From Mixophyes australis (lineage: Eukaryota; Chordata; Amphibia; Anura; Limnodynastidae): a stretch of 64,000 nucleotides of DNA. The notes under the pieces are model-generated. The model saw nothing but the letters and a program-made list of their open reading frames with translations, was not told the origin of the DNA and made no database searches. Location: assembly GCA_036250195.1 (NCBI GenBank), contig JAVHZZ010000011.1, positions 55,862,811 to 55,926,810 of the forward strand, read 5' to 3'. The position numbers and the translations under genes were made by a program. Of this stretch, positions 37,601 to 42,847 are shown piece by piece; within the stretch, counting starts at the first letter, position 1, and each line of letters starts with the position of its first letter.

Positions 37601-39251
37601 GAAAGGGGAATAAGCCTGAAAGAACGTGAGTCATGGTTTCTAAACCTCAGTGAACGATCTTGATGACCTGTTAATGATACTAGTCATGTATTCCAAGCGC
37701 TGGACTTGCCATACCCTATTAATAGCCTGGTGCGATGGTGGAGACTGCTGTCGCCAGTCTGCTGCGATTTGGCAGGTGGCTGCCGACAAGATATGCCTAG
37801 CCAGCTTATTCTGGTGTCAAGTCGCCATTGGCACCCCCAAGGGTAGGAGGAAATTTAGGTTCTAACGATAGTTATATGGAGTACTGATTTGTTCAGCTAT
37901 TTGACCTCTGCCCAAAAATTTGCCAATTTGGGACATGTCCACCATATATGGATCAAGTTACCTTCATGGGAGCACCCCCCCGCCAACAGCAATCAGAAGA
38001 GCCCGGGAGGATTTTATGAATCTGGGAGGGAACATAGTACCAACGGTACAATACCATGTAAACATTCTCTTTTATTTTAACACATCTTGAACTGGAGGGA
38101 GCATTTTCTTAGATCTCTGACCATTCTTCGCTTAAAAGAGTTTCACCAAAATCATGTTCCCAGGCCAGTTCATGTGAATCTCTAAGGTCTGGAGTAGGCG
38201 GGGCGTGTTCATAATACAATATGGAGATAAGACCTTTCGTAGAAGACTGGCGGAAACAGAGATTTTCAAACGTGGTAAGGGGACGGGAAGAGAGGCGAGT
38301 TTTAGCTATGTGGTGAAAATGTCGAAGCTGGAGGTATTGGTAGTAAAATTTAGAGGGAATGTCCATTCGAGATTGAATGTCAGTAAATGAAGGGAACACT
38401 ACTGTGGAGGTGAGATCATTTAAGAAACAAACCCCCCGTGAAGTCCATGGGGAGAACACTTTGAGGAAAAGGCCCGGGGCGAAATCGGAGGAGTTTAATA
38501 AAGGTATTAGTGGAGAGGGATGGGGGGAGAAGCCAAATTTCTGAGAGGATGAGTCCAAACCGCCAGGGAGTGTGAAATGACCGGATAAAGTAAGGCACGT
38601 TTTGGGCGATGAGCCCATGGGAGCCATAGGAGAGTGTATAGAGATGGCATACTCAGACTTTCAGCCTCAATCTCGACCCAGACCCTAGAGGGTTCTGAAC
38701 TACACCAGAGAACGCATTGAGCAAGGTTGGCGGAGAGGTAATAACTCTGTCTTCTCTTAATTTCTTAATAAGTTAAGAAGATTTTGCAAGCATTTTTTGT
38801 TTCTAGTATTGCAACAAAGTATTAATTGATAACGATAATTACAAAATACTTCATGAAAGTTACTATATATAGCGTGCTGTCCTTGAATGCAATATCTATA
38901 CAAATGACATTTCATAAAGTAATATTCTTCCTGTTTTTTTGCAGTCTGTACTTTAATGAACTGTCAGATGGAGGTCTCCGTGCCTTGCAGACTCTTGGGG
39001 ATGTCAGAGTCCTTGTGTCTCTGACTGAAGGACAAGATGCATCACGTCATTGGGCTCTAATCTTGAGGGAGGTGCGGACCAATGCTGGAGGCTGGGATCA
39101 TGCACGAATGAGTGCTCACCTCACTCTGCTTTTACGTGATCTGCAGAGTAGCCGGGCACTGACCAAAAATCTGTGGCGCAAAGCACGCATTTTCCGTGTG
39201 GAGACTGAGGTCAAACGCATGCTGAGCAGCATTCAGCAAGGAAAACTGTAG
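5649..39251 (+). CDS. nlrx1: NLRX1, mitochondrial NOD-like receptor (gene, 5 exons, N-terminus outside)
   Basis: NLR-family member X1 homologue. Coding join: 5649-6259, 8394-9787, 10485-10571, 26122-26373, 38945-39251. The exons sum to 2651 nt: two bases of a split codon plus 883 codons including TAG, with no internal stop. Order: a NACHT NTPase with Walker [10 protein letters not shown] (5912-5938) and a Walker B-like hydrophobic strand [10 protein letters not shown] at about 6119; the helical middle region; then leucine-rich repeats over the last three exons. Known family role: a mitochondrial protein reported to dampen MAVS/antiviral and NF-kB signalling and to affect ROS. Mammalian NLRX1 is about 975 residues, so roughly 90 N-terminal residues including the targeting sequence are missing upstream. 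Introns are large because of transposon insertions; none disrupts coding sequence. Confidence 0.95.
6413..7853. mobile_element. Large foldback (inverted-repeat) insertion with 14-bp direct repeats
   Basis: A left arm (about 6426-7012) and a right arm (about 7166-7724) are inverted copies of each other, for example TAAGTGGAGTCTATGTTTGT at 6977 against its complement near 7175. They flank a ~150-bp spacer. The left arm has about 70 extra bases at 6863-6932. A single-copy tail (7725-7839) follows the right arm. The whole is bracketed by the identical 14-mer GCTTACAATTTAGT at 6413-6426 and 7840-7853, as expected for a target-site duplication. The arms repeat the word TATAGCYY at irregular spacing. 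A homopolymer G/C run sits in each arm (6490, 7617). The open frame at 7551-7784 on the minus strand spans the arm and tail and is not convincing as a gene. The element family is not recognised. Confidence 0.8.
7129..7163. repeat. Perfect short palindrome in the foldback spacer
   Basis: 17-bp arms with one central base: ATACTTATCTGTAGAGC, T, then the exact reverse complement. It lies inside the spacer of the larger foldback, so the whole insertion can form a hairpin within a hairpin. Confidence 0.9.
8084..8136 (+). repeat. Intronic relic of nlrx1 exon sequence
   Basis: About 50 bp before the 8394 exon resemble positions 8571-8622 inside it. Shared words include AATTTAGAACA, CACAGCCA and TTGTCCGCCG, then CTGTTTC, with a 3-base insertion and scattered substitutions. 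It has no open frame of note and looks like a decayed partial duplication of the exon. Confidence 0.65.
8394..9787 (+). CDS. nlrx1: nlrx1 exon: NACHT C-terminal half and helical region
   Basis: Large 1394-nt exon. It begins [19 protein letters not shown], the sensor-like strand after the NACHT core, then [15 protein letters not shown] and [14 protein letters not shown], the typical NLR winged-helix/superhelical blocks. It then reads [15 protein letters not shown] and ends in the first LRR-like segment ([13 protein letters not shown]). The donor GTGAGA at 9788 splits the last codon after two bases. The frame is completely open, and conserved block order matches NLRX1 throughout. Confidence 0.95.
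9788..10484. other. nlrx1 intron, unassigned
   Basis: AT-rich intron with nothing recognised. The acceptor is a polypyrimidine tract ending TTTCTTTCAG at 10484. Confidence 0.7.
10485..10571 (+). CDS. nlrx1: nlrx1 exon: single leucine-rich repeat
   Basis: An 87-nt exon encoding one 29-residue LRR unit ([11 protein letters not shown], then [14 protein letters not shown]). It enters completing a split codon (AA|T) and leaves after CG of an arginine codon at GTAAAG. The length is exactly 29 codons, the usual ribonuclease-inhibitor-type LRR period, so the exon equals one repeat. Confidence 0.93.
10572..11640. other. nlrx1 intron, unassigned AT-rich part
   Basis: No gene. At 11067-11100 GGGCCTGATGCGGCGTTGGA resembles the end of a common MITE type, but no partner end was found. 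At 11355-11400 the words ATTAGGCCT and CCAGCCCCAACATTAAAAT match 55145-55185, inside the hAT-like element at 54628, so the non-autonomous element ending at 12509 begins at or before here. Confidence 0.6.
11340..12509. mobile_element. Non-autonomous hAT-like element with C-rich minisatellite (left end not found)
   Basis: The right end reads GGCCAGTCCGGCCCTG, the complement of a CAGGGCCGG-type hAT terminus. From about 11660 to 12290 a 30-33-bp unit around CCCTGCAGACATTT, later CCTGCACACATATTCCG, is repeated some 20 times with long C runs. A GC-rich segment follows at 12295-12410. On the minus strand this segment ends in GCTGAG|GTAAGT at about 12295, a consensus splice donor placed just before the array. 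It shares sequence and layout with 54628-56096. All open frames in it are repeat artefacts. The left terminus and target duplication were not located. Confidence 0.65.
12510..13935 (-). pseudogene. Ty3/gypsy-like gag remnant with 30-bp minisatellite
   Basis: Minus-strand translation shows a coil-like segment ([16 protein letters not shown], 13850) and a zinc-knuckle-like stretch [20 protein letters not shown] at about 13450-13390 in which the knuckle histidine and last cysteine have decayed. A capsid-like start ([19 protein letters not shown], 12590-12530) lies further downstream on that strand, out of the usual gag order, so rearrangement or two copies is likely. The hAT-like element ending at 12509 interrupts this reading. 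Family assignment is inference from these motifs only. Confidence 0.45.
12834..13120. repeat. 30-bp tandem repeat open in several frames
   Basis: About ten copies of a 30-bp unit containing AAGCCGCCTCGCAGACAGCG. The unit is a multiple of three and largely free of stops, so several frames stay open on both strands (for example repeats of LRGGFSQRC or of LADSAVRSR). This explains the long overlapping ORFs here; no real gene is implied. Confidence 0.85.
13928..14223. mobile_element. Short foldback insertion with 13-bp direct repeats
   Basis: Inverted arms 13938-13995 and 14051-14108 share GAAAGAGTGGGATGTGCCACG and its complement, differing by few bases. A ~100-bp single-copy tail (14109-14210) follows the right arm. 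The 13-mer AGTTAATAAACCA occurs at 13928-13940 and again at 14211-14223, bracketing the whole. This is the same layout as the larger insertion at 6413-7853. Confidence 0.75.
14295..14700 (-). mobile_element. LTR-like sequence
   Basis: Read on the minus strand it contains AATAAA (14350) followed by about 50 bases ending CCTGACA at 14295, like an LTR R/U5 end. The 5' boundary and target duplication were not identified. Low-copy direct similarities inside (GCAGGACTTTACCACAAAGTAGT words at about 14460 and 14560) suggest internal duplication. Confidence 0.4.
14701..15229. other. Unassigned intron sequence
   Basis: No coding potential or repeat structure recognised. Confidence 0.6.
15420..15490 (-). 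ncRNA. Hammerhead-ribozyme-like core in PLE-A tail (degenerate)
   Basis: On the minus strand: ACTCCTC, then CTGATGA (15468-15462), a 13-nt helix II/loop segment, then GAAAC (15448-15444). About 20 nt on, GAGGAGT pairs perfectly with ACTCCTC as helix I. PLEs are known to carry hammerheads in their terminal repeats. Helix II is weak and a clear UH cleavage site before GAGGAGT is not visible, so this copy is probably decayed. Confidence 0.55.
16526..16747. mobile_element. MITE with GGGGCAT-type inverted ends and nested palindromes
   Basis: Ends GGGGCATTTTCAATT and AATTGAATATGCCCC are inverted. Internally CTATTACCGTTATTACGG-type words and GCTGAAATCCAGC form further palindromes (16563-16700). It lies inside PLE-A. 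Flanking bases (CAAA/AAAG) allow only a very short target duplication. Confidence 0.65.
17649..20637 (+). pseudogene. hAT-2 transposase (ZBED type), frameshifted
   Basis: The N-terminal ORF starts MESKNLEDK at 17649. An acidic segment at 18060-18250 ([10 protein letters not shown]) ends at a G8 run. The BED finger ([17 protein letters not shown]) and first half of the core are in the 18191-19492 frame: LTTDMW at about 19033 and SDNASN at 19303. A frameshift near 19437 (LAWRAK in place of LAVARK) separates this from 19510-20637, which keeps SVYSERVFS, the SERRRR segment lost from hAT-1, and an acidic tail ending at TAG 20635. All three catalytic positions are present but the gene is broken by at least three frame changes. 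Confidence 0.92.
21117..21590 (+). repeat. ~67-bp tandem array in hAT-2 3' region
   Basis: About seven copies of a 64-69-bp unit containing ATTATATTGTGGTGACCACT, CTACGCAGTCCAG, ACATTTTTTGGTGCGA and CATACAAGTTCAGGG. ORFs on both strands across it simply repeat the unit. One unit-like piece (TGGACTGCGTAGTGGAGTGG) occurs in the equivalent part of the copy at 28716-31732. Confidence 0.92.
21910..22600 (-). pseudogene. Penelope-like element PLE-A, 5' part (RT C-terminus and linker)
   Basis: Minus strand from about 22600: LNFLDLV-like strand, then [20 protein letters not shown] with [25 protein letters not shown] and PQVIFKRPK (open 22529-22071). These are the conserved blocks between the RT and the endonuclease of PLEs. 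It continues with FPCGHCKAC near 21985 and runs into the hAT-2 target site at 21909. The GIY-YIG part follows at 17043 after removing hAT-2. The upstream end abuts DIRS sequence at about 22600. Confidence 0.8.
22600..22767 (+). pseudogene. DIRS tyrosine-recombinase fragment, split by mariner (left half)
   Basis: Encodes [20 protein letters not shown] and [19 protein letters not shown], the arginine-box region of a DIRS recombinase, similar to 4640-4760. The reading is interrupted exactly at the TA where the mariner inserted and resumes at 24096 (see that entry). Confidence 0.75.
22766..24095 (-). mobile_element. Full-length mariner element with TA duplication
   Basis: A 1326-bp element, 22768-24093, flanked by TA on both sides (22766-22767, 24094-24095). 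The ends are inverted: GGTATGTCTATTAAATAACG on the left and the complement of GGTATGTCTATTAAATATCG on the right. The transposase is on the minus strand. It is inserted in a DIRS recombinase sequence whose reading continues on both sides. The insertion is clearly younger than its host fragment. Confidence 0.93.
22900..23905 (-). pseudogene. mariner transposase, inactivated
   Basis: The minus strand begins [20 protein letters not shown] near 23903. A helix-turn-helix region follows, then the best-preserved block at 23626-23381: [31 protein letters not shown] and QYDPETKR. The first catalytic aspartate, normally in a CDE context, is a glycine here (ITCGETR, about 23430). There are several frameshifts and stops before the C-terminus. 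This mariner type is best known from arthropods, so horizontal transfer into this lineage is plausible but is inference. Confidence 0.85.
24096..24452 (+). pseudogene. DIRS recombinase fragment, continuation after mariner
   Basis: Directly after the mariner the frame reads [20 protein letters not shown], then [15 protein letters not shown] words with frameshifts. This matches the LDVVRA block at about 4830 in the other DIRS remnant. It ends at the foldback MITE beginning near 24453. Confidence 0.65.
24453..25114. mobile_element. Foldback MITE nested in DIRS, itself containing another MITE
   Basis: Long inverted arms: left about 24453-24620, right about 24948-25114. The outer parts share AATCAACAA and ATAGTGTACTCT, then GTGATATATA. 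The inner ends share AACTGGATACA (24608) and TGTATCCAGTT (24949). The arms continue DIRS sequence on both outer sides (24452 and about 25115). No clear target duplication was resolved. Confidence 0.7.
24751..24952. mobile_element. ~200-bp MITE with CACTGGGGGAGA ends
   Basis: Inverted ends TACACTGGGGGAGAATGAATT and the complement of TACAGTGGGGGAGATTCAATT, bounded by TA on each side. It lies between the two arms of the foldback MITE, making the third level of nesting here. Confidence 0.75.
25115..25215 (+). pseudogene. DIRS recombinase fragment, last piece
   Basis: Encodes [20 protein letters not shown], the conserved stretch just after the H-x-x-R box of the DIRS recombinase (compare SWAQEAQVSLKEICK at about 5055). 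Probably the same copy as 22600-22767 and 24096-24452, separated by the two insertions. Confidence 0.65.
25409..25990. repeat. Tandem duplication of a ~220-260-bp repeat end with (CA)n
   Basis: Copies at about 25409-25666 and 25667-25888 share GTTCATGAGGTAAAATTACC, CCTCCCACGGGGGGAAGG and TCAGTATACCAAATTTCAGG. Each ends in ACACACTAACACACGCCGCTA. The first holds a (CA)n run at 25614-25642. A third, partial end (CACACAGACGCCACTAGGC) is at about 25965. It resembles the 3' end of a retroelement; family not recognised. Confidence 0.75.
26122..26373 (+). CDS. nlrx1: nlrx1 exon: three leucine-rich repeats
   Basis: A 252-nt exon, exactly 84 codons, encoding LRR units with [26 protein letters not shown] and [16 protein letters not shown]. 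The entry codon is completed as CG|A and it leaves after CA at GTGAGT (26374). The acceptor is TTTTCCCTAG. Together with the 87-nt exon it shows the one-or-three-repeat exon pattern typical of NLR LRR regions. Confidence 0.95.
26533..27517 (-). mobile_element. Probable solo LTR
   Basis: Read on the minus strand it starts TGTGACAAAACG and ends CCCCTAACA, i.e. TG...CA. AATAAA sits about 130 bases before the end (complement at about 26670), as in an R/U5 layout. No target duplication is visible at these ends, so the boundaries or the call may be off. Confidence 0.45.
27518..28250. other. AT-rich unassigned sequence
   Basis: Minus-strand open frames exist (27544-27792, 27799-28011) but resemble no family I know. 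The stretch may be the far 3' part of the Penelope-like element that is recognisable from 28250 on. Confidence 0.5.
28250..28707 (-). pseudogene. Penelope-like element PLE-B, RT part after the hAT-3 insertion
   Basis: Minus strand from 28707: [19 protein letters not shown] at about 28690-28640, then [20 protein letters not shown] at about 28590-28530. These are the conserved PLE reverse-transcriptase blocks after the catalytic motif. The preceding part of the same RT lies at 31975-31741 on the other side of hAT-3. Several stops and frameshifts. Confidence 0.7.
29410..29648 (+). pseudogene. Captured Tudor-domain gene fragment inside hAT-3
   Basis: On the strand opposite to the transposase, 29410-29553 reads [10 protein letters not shown], then [20 protein letters not shown] and AMKSDFF. 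After a one-base shift and a stop (29554) it continues [20 protein letters not shown] and [10 protein letters not shown] to about 29648. The W-Y-R-A, V-x-V-x-F-V-D-F-G-N and L-R pattern is the core of an extended Tudor domain as in TDRD/RNF17-type piRNA-pathway proteins. No hAT or Tudor sequence of this kind is in the sister copy at the corresponding place. I infer transduplication of a host exon. Which gene is not determined. Confidence 0.75.
29640..29885 (-). pseudogene. Displaced transposase scraps in hAT-3
   Basis: Contains [19 protein letters not shown] and [10 protein letters not shown] from the start of the core, then [13 protein letters not shown] sequence (as SDTTNP on the other strand), joined with internal deletions. 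They sit 3' of the transposase C-terminus (30076), out of normal order, which shows internal rearrangement of this element. Confidence 0.75.
30076..30920 (-). pseudogene. hAT-3 transposase, C-terminal third
   Basis: Starts at [20 protein letters not shown] and runs through [20 protein letters not shown] and [10 protein letters not shown] to [20 protein letters not shown] and the acidic tail ending DILPQ at 30076. One frameshift near 30417 lies in an eight-T run. The first two catalytic aspartates are absent because the upstream half is deleted. It is closer to hAT-2 than to hAT-1. Confidence 0.92.
30920..31210. repeat. Tandem array replacing the middle of hAT-3
   Basis: Three copies of a ~56-60-bp unit with AATATAGATTGCAGTACCTA and TTCTCTGGAACTGCTTAAA, then three of a ~54-bp relative with TTTTTTGGAACTACA and ATGACCGTAGTAATAGAAC. 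The array starts directly at the truncated transposase (KVREE equivalent). Confidence 0.9.
31741..31985 (-). pseudogene. Penelope-like element PLE-B, RT part before the hAT-3 insertion
   Basis: Minus strand: [35 protein letters not shown] and [12 protein letters not shown], the RT block around the PSYANLYM motif of PLEs, degenerate. The reading stops at the hAT-3 target site and resumes at 28707. An L2-like LINE tail adjoins at about 31990. Confidence 0.7.
31990..33000 (-). pseudogene. L2-like LINE, RT C-terminus and 3' end
   Basis: The open frame 33029-32544 carries [47 protein letters not shown] and PYISNLL, the C-terminal RT blocks of L2/CR1-clade LINEs. The 3' part (about 32300-32060) contains the common vertebrate repeat words GGGCTCTGCTCGTGAGAGCT and CCGCAGCACTGTACAA. 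It ends in an (ATT)n tail at 32005-32050. It is inserted in the Penelope-like element, whose sequence flanks it on both sides. 5' truncated, as usual for LINEs. Confidence 0.85.
33000..33235 (-). pseudogene. Penelope-like element PLE-B, upstream RT part
   Basis: Minus strand reads, with frameshifts, [19 protein letters not shown], matching the PLE RT block (IDNFLQPLV) that normally precedes the YILTHN block found at 31960. It therefore appears to be the same element, separated by the L2 insertion. Short and degenerate. Confidence 0.5.
33236..33760. other. AT-rich sequence with short foldback character
   Basis: 33230-33430 contains partially complementary words (TTTAGCGATTTCAAAT, CGCCAGCGATTTAGTG) as in small MITEs, without clean ends. 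The rest is unassigned. Confidence 0.45.
33761..34690 (+). pseudogene. hAT-4 transposase fragment (second ZBED-hAT subfamily), core to C-terminus
   Basis: Plus strand: [46 protein letters not shown], then with many frameshifts [17 protein letters not shown] and an acidic end at about 34600-34670. Closest in this window to the copy at 59097-61114 (both have VVQSFLK), not to hAT-1/2/3. Catalytic D1 and E are not preserved. The 5' part of the same kind of element lies next to it in the opposite orientation. Confidence 0.8.
34840..35661 (-). mobile_element. hAT-4 5' end, inverted relative to its C-terminal part
   Basis: The minus strand starts at a hAT terminus (TAGAGATGCTCGGGCTC, complement at 35645-35661). 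It continues through a leader with a 60-80-bp tandem repeat (34975-35460, words GGAGACTGCCAAGAACACT and CAATGTCACTGGAGA). It then encodes [19 protein letters not shown] (ATG at about 34988), which matches MDSEQYTYEQEKQAAATSP at the start of hAT-5. The coding direction is opposite to 33761-34690, so the element is internally inverted or two copies lie head to head. Confidence 0.75.
35690..35975 (-). pseudogene. CR1-like LINE RT fragment
   Basis: The frame 35941-35717 reads [16 protein letters not shown], then [27 protein letters not shown] and IYIKSF, the well-known C-terminal RT blocks of CR1-type LINEs. Short, truncated at both ends. Confidence 0.8.
35976..37265. other. AT-rich nlrx1 intron sequence, unassigned
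   Basis: One minus-strand open frame (36373-36131, with [16 protein letters not shown]) has a faint resemblance to Penelope-like N-terminal regions, too weak to call. The remainder is AT-rich without visible structure. Confidence 0.5.
37270..38740 (-). pseudogene. L1/Tx1-like LINE, ORF2 C-terminus and 3' part
   Basis: Minus strand 38627-38109 reads [20 protein letters not shown], then [20 protein letters not shown] with YLQLRHF. With frameshifts it continues [20 protein letters not shown] (the cysteine/tryptophan block as in RCGEEGTFIHMWW-type L1 ends) and [13 protein letters not shown]. This order is the C-terminal domain of L1-clade ORF2. It lies in the last nlrx1 intron, antisense to the gene, and is 5' truncated. 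Confidence 0.8.
38945..39251 (+). CDS. nlrx1: nlrx1 last exon: final LRR and C-terminal helical cap, stop TAG
   Basis: Enters completing CA|T (His), then [36 protein letters not shown], the [10 protein letters not shown] segment, [11 protein letters not shown] and [19 protein letters not shown], ending at TAG 39249-39251. It matches the C-terminal region of NLRX1 in block order. The acceptor is TTTTTTTGCAG. Confidence 0.95.
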
Positions 39252-39480
39252 CAGAATATGTTGTCACACATATGTTTGAATATTTTCCTATATAATATTT
39301 TGCTGAAACAAAAAAAAACGCAATGCAATAAAAGGTTATCTGTAAGTAAAGGTGAAAGGTTTGTATTTAGTGTGTAAACTGCATGTGTACTTTGTCTGTT
39401 CTCTGCACTTTTCTGTTTTATTATACATAAGTTATAAAATTGAAATACATTACTGCACTTGATTCTCATCTTTAATTCTG
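39252..39480 (+). promoter_or_regulatory. nlrx1: nlrx1 3' UTR with polyadenylation signal
   Basis: The AATAAA hexamer at 39327-39332 lies 76 bases after the stop. No other strong signal was seen in the next 150 bases, so a short 3' UTR is likely. Confidence 0.7.
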
Positions 39481-40178
39481 GATACCCAGCGGTACAGTGT
39501 TTAAAATATTTAATTTCAGCATTAAACTAAACCTTTACTAAACAAGTAATGGTTTTTATTCTTTGAATATGTTATACTATAGTTGCCACCACTTGGGGGT
39601 CTTTTTTTTACCATAGCTATCACCGCACTAAGGTCACTAGGGAGAGCACTAGCAGTTTTCAGAGGTGTGGCTGGTTGTAATTGATAGAGGTGGGTCATCC
39701 ACTTACTTGCCACCTCCTTGTAATGGTAACTATCCCAGCACTGAATAGGGCTGGCTTCTTTAACTGTTGTAACTCCATGTTTTGGGTCCCAGTTCACAGG
39801 TTGCTATATAATGGGCAATGGGTTGCTATATAATGGACAGGATCTATAGAGAGGTGGTATTACTGGTGGCACTATACTTTTTGCTTTATTCACTGAGGTT
39901 TGGCCTCCATCCACAATAAGCTATTAGCCCAGCACAGAGTAGCCCAGATCTTATCAAAATCATGGTTGATAGCTCAGATTGGTTAGTACAATATGCAAGT
40001 TTGTTTATGGCATTTTTGAAAAAGGTAAGTTGGAAAGGTGGAGTAGTCAATGGTTGTCAATTTTGGTTCCTTAGTCATCACCATACAAGGGTGTGTGGCT
40101 AGGAAGAGCACCTGCAATCTCGGTTCTGGGTGGTGTATGTTATAGTTTGTTGTCTATTAAAAACAATGAAACTGATCA
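39481..40178. other. Intergenic, unassigned
   Basis: Two stretches (39620-39850 and 40060-40130) look vaguely alike (CACTAGGGAGAGCACTAGCA versus GGCTAGGAAGAGCACCTGCA), suggesting an old repeat. No gene recognised. Confidence 0.5.
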
Positions 40179-40251
40179 GTCTAGAGCAGGGGTTGGCAAC
40201 CTTTTTCTATCGGAGTGCCGGCTAAAATCTAGTCAAGCCCAGGTGTGCCAG

Positions 40252-40304
<53 letters not shown>

Positions 40305-40429
40305 ATCTCTCATTTTATGAGGCTAATATCATATTAACAGTAAGGGACCAGCAAAAAAAATATGTTATGCCGCACAGTAGTGCCCCAGTTCACATCATAC
40401 CTCATAACTGTGCCCCCAATTCATCTTAT

Positions 40430-41360
40430 GCCACATAGTTGTGCCCCCAATTCATACTTTGCCACAGTTGCCCCCATAAATACATAGTATGTCACAGTTC
40501 CCCCAGAAATTCATAGTATTTCACAGTTGCCCCCAGAAACACATAGTATGCCACAGTTGCCCCCAGAAAAACATAGTATGCCACAGTTGCCCCCAGAAAC
40601 ACATAGTATGCCACAGTTGCCCCCAGAAACACATAATATGCCACAGTTGCCCCCAGAAACACATAGTATGCCACAGTTGCTCCCAGAAACACATAGTATG
40701 CCACAGTTGTCCCCAGAAACACATAGTATGCCACAGTTGCCCCCAGAAACACATAGAATGCCACAGTTGCCCCCAGAAACACATACTATGCCAGTTGCCC
40801 CAGAAACACATATGCCACAGTTGCCCCCAGAAACACATAGTATGCCACAGTTGCCCCCAGAAACACATAATATGCCACAGTTGCCCCCAGAAACACATAA
40901 TATGCCACAGTTGCCCCCAGAAACACATAATATGCCACAGTTGCCCCCAGAAACACATAATATGCCACAGTTGCCCCAGAAACACATAGTATGCCACAGT
41001 TGCCCCCAGAAACACATAGTATGCCACAGTTGCCCCCAGAAACACATATGCCACAGTTGCCCCAGAAACACATATGCCACAGTTGCCCCAGAAACACATA
41101 CTATGCCACAGTTGCCCCCAGAAACACATATGCCACAGTTGCCCCCAGAAACACATAGTATGCCACACTTGCCCCCAGAAACACATAGTATGCCACACTT
41201 GCCCCCAGAAACACATAGTATGCCACACTTGCCCCCAGAAACACATAATATGCCACAGTTGCCCCAGAAACACATAATATGCCACAGTTGCCCCCAGAAA
41301 CACATAGTATGCCACAGTTGCCCCCAGAAACACATAGTATGCCACAGTTGCCACCAATAC
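40430..41360. repeat. 30-bp minisatellite
   Basis: About 30 copies of a unit with ATGCCACAGTTGCCCCCAGA followed by AACACATAGT, some shortened by 4-9 bases. The long overlapping ORFs on both strands (up to 295 codons) are repeat artefacts, because the unit is a multiple of three with no stop in several frames. The units are contiguous with no variable spacers. Confidence 0.95.
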
Positions 41361-41539
41361 ATTTTATGCCACAGTAATGTCCCCATTGACTCTTATGGCC
41401 TCAGAATTGGATAAAAAAAATTTTTTAGGACACTAATAAATTAATAAAAAATGATAGAATTTTATACTTGCCTCTTCTAGCAGTTAAAGGGTCCGCAAAG
41501 GTGCTTGGGAGGAACTGCGCTGCCGGCACTGAACTGCTA

Positions 41540-41675
41540 ATACATGACAGACGGAGAAGTGCTGAACTGCTGCGCTTGCGCAACAGTTCAGTGTTGGAGA
41601 AGGAATGACAGCCGGAGAAGAGCTGAACTGCTGCGCTTGCGCAACAGTTCCGCTCTTCTCCGGCTGTCATTTAGA
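41540..41675. repeat. GC-rich palindrome near the end of the hAT element
   Basis: ATGACAGCCGGAGAAGAGC (about 41605) and its complement at about 41650-41671 form a strong stem-loop whose loop contains CTGCGCTTGCGCA. A second, weaker copy of the stem (ACAGACGGAGAAGTGCTGAA) precedes it at about 41547. Confidence 0.8.
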
Positions 41676-41730
41676 ACAGTCGGACGGCGTGCCAGGACTC
41701 AAGGGGCTGCGTGCCACCCCCGGTCTAGAG

Positions 41731-42305
41731 CTTTGAGTTCTTTAGAAGGTGGTGGTAGTGTGGGTGGGGGGAGAATTTTTTTTTGTCCAATTGTGCTAAA
41801 AGCAACCAGCCCCACAGACCAGCCCTAAAGTAGCTTCTACAATTAATGGTATCCCACTGTAACACAAAAACACTAAGGAGGCTATATTATTGACACCACA
41901 GAATCAGGCCCTACTCCAAAATAGTGTACAGAGAGTAGAAGAACAATAACTGTCACTTCTTTGGGAACTCTGAAAAATAGAACACTATTCCCAGTCCTTT
42001 ATTTTCAAGAATATTGTGAGTATGAATCTTCAATGAAGATCTATGTCAGCGACTGTTCCCATACTTGCCCCTTACTTTTACAGCATGGGTTTAGTAAGTC
42101 ACAAAAAAATCATGATTTGGTTTTTGAACAGTAAAGTATTCTAGCAAAAAAAAATGTAATGTGTTTTGTGTGTACTACATAGCCCAAAAAGCACAAGAAA
42201 ATGAGAACACAGTTTGCCTTATGGCTCTCGTACCAGTCTAAATAAAAAAATAAATAAAATAATTTTCATGAAAATTTCTCTATAACATTAATTACGTTAT
42301 TACAA
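41731..42305. other. Intergenic, unassigned
   Basis: AT-rich; nothing recognised. Confidence 0.5.
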
Positions 42306-42480
42306 AGCGTGGATTTATCAAACTTTCTAAAAATGAAAAGTCAATGTGTTGTCCATAGCAACCAATTAGATTTTCGCTTTCGTTTTATAGCATGAGCTAG
42401 ATAAGTGTTAGCTAGAATCTGATTGGTTGCTATGGGCAACACCTCTGTTTTGCCTTTTTAGTAGGTTTGATACATCTAAC
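42306..42480. mobile_element. Small MITE with inverted ends
   Basis: The ends GGATTTATCAAACTTTCTAAAA and TTTTTAGTAGGTTTGATACATC are roughly inverted. Internally CATAGCAACCAATTAGATTT and AATCTGATTGGTTGCTATG are near-perfect inverted repeats. A hairpin-type MITE. Confidence 0.7.
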
Positions 42481-42701
42481 CCAAACTCTCTTAACAAACT
42501 AACAAAAAGCACAAGTATTTGGAAAATATGTGTTTCCTTTTAAAAGGAAATATTTCTAAGATTTGTTATGCATTTTATTTATTTATTTCTGATTTATAAT
42601 GAAAGCCTTGTGTTGCAGCAGTTATTCTAAGCAACCTCATACCTTCATGGAGCAGCTTCACTTCTCTTACCTGATACTCCCTGAGAGATGGGGGCATCGT
42701 G

Positions 42702-42847
42702 GGCCTCATTTAGAGTTAAGAGCAAAGCATAACAAAAATAGCACACGCCCCCTCCAAACTCTTAATACCCACAGTGCAACATTGTTTTGCCAAGTTGCAA
42801 ATTTACTCTTCTTTTTTTTTGCTTTGCTCCAAAGTCTAAATGAGGCC
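42702..42847. mobile_element. Small MITE with GGCCTCATTTAGA ends
   Basis: The ends GGCCTCATTTAGAGTTAAGA and the complement of GGCCTCATTTAGACTTTGGA continue into AGCAAAGC on both sides, giving about 28 bp of imperfect terminal inverted repeat around a ~90-bp core. Confidence 0.75.

Larger units (their letters stand above)
40179..41730. mobile_element. Non-autonomous hAT element with internal 30-bp array and 8-bp TSD
   Basis: The element is 40187-41722 (1536 bp), from CAGGGGTTGGCAACC to GTGCCACCCCCG (inverted CGGGGGTGGCAC). It is flanked by the identical octamer GTCTAGAG at 40179-40186 and 41723-41730. No transposase. Inside are a (TG)n(TA)n run (40253-40304), the 30-bp array 40430-41360, and a GC-rich hairpin-forming end (41540-41675). 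On the minus strand AGAG|GCAAGTA at about 41470 resembles a GC-type splice donor placed just before the array. Confidence 0.93.

Noticed and set aside
40430..41360. CRISPR-like regular 30-bp repeats and ORFs up to 295 codons
   Set aside because: Repeats are contiguous with no unique spacers and lie inside a hAT element of a vertebrate-type genome; ORFs follow from a unit divisible by three.
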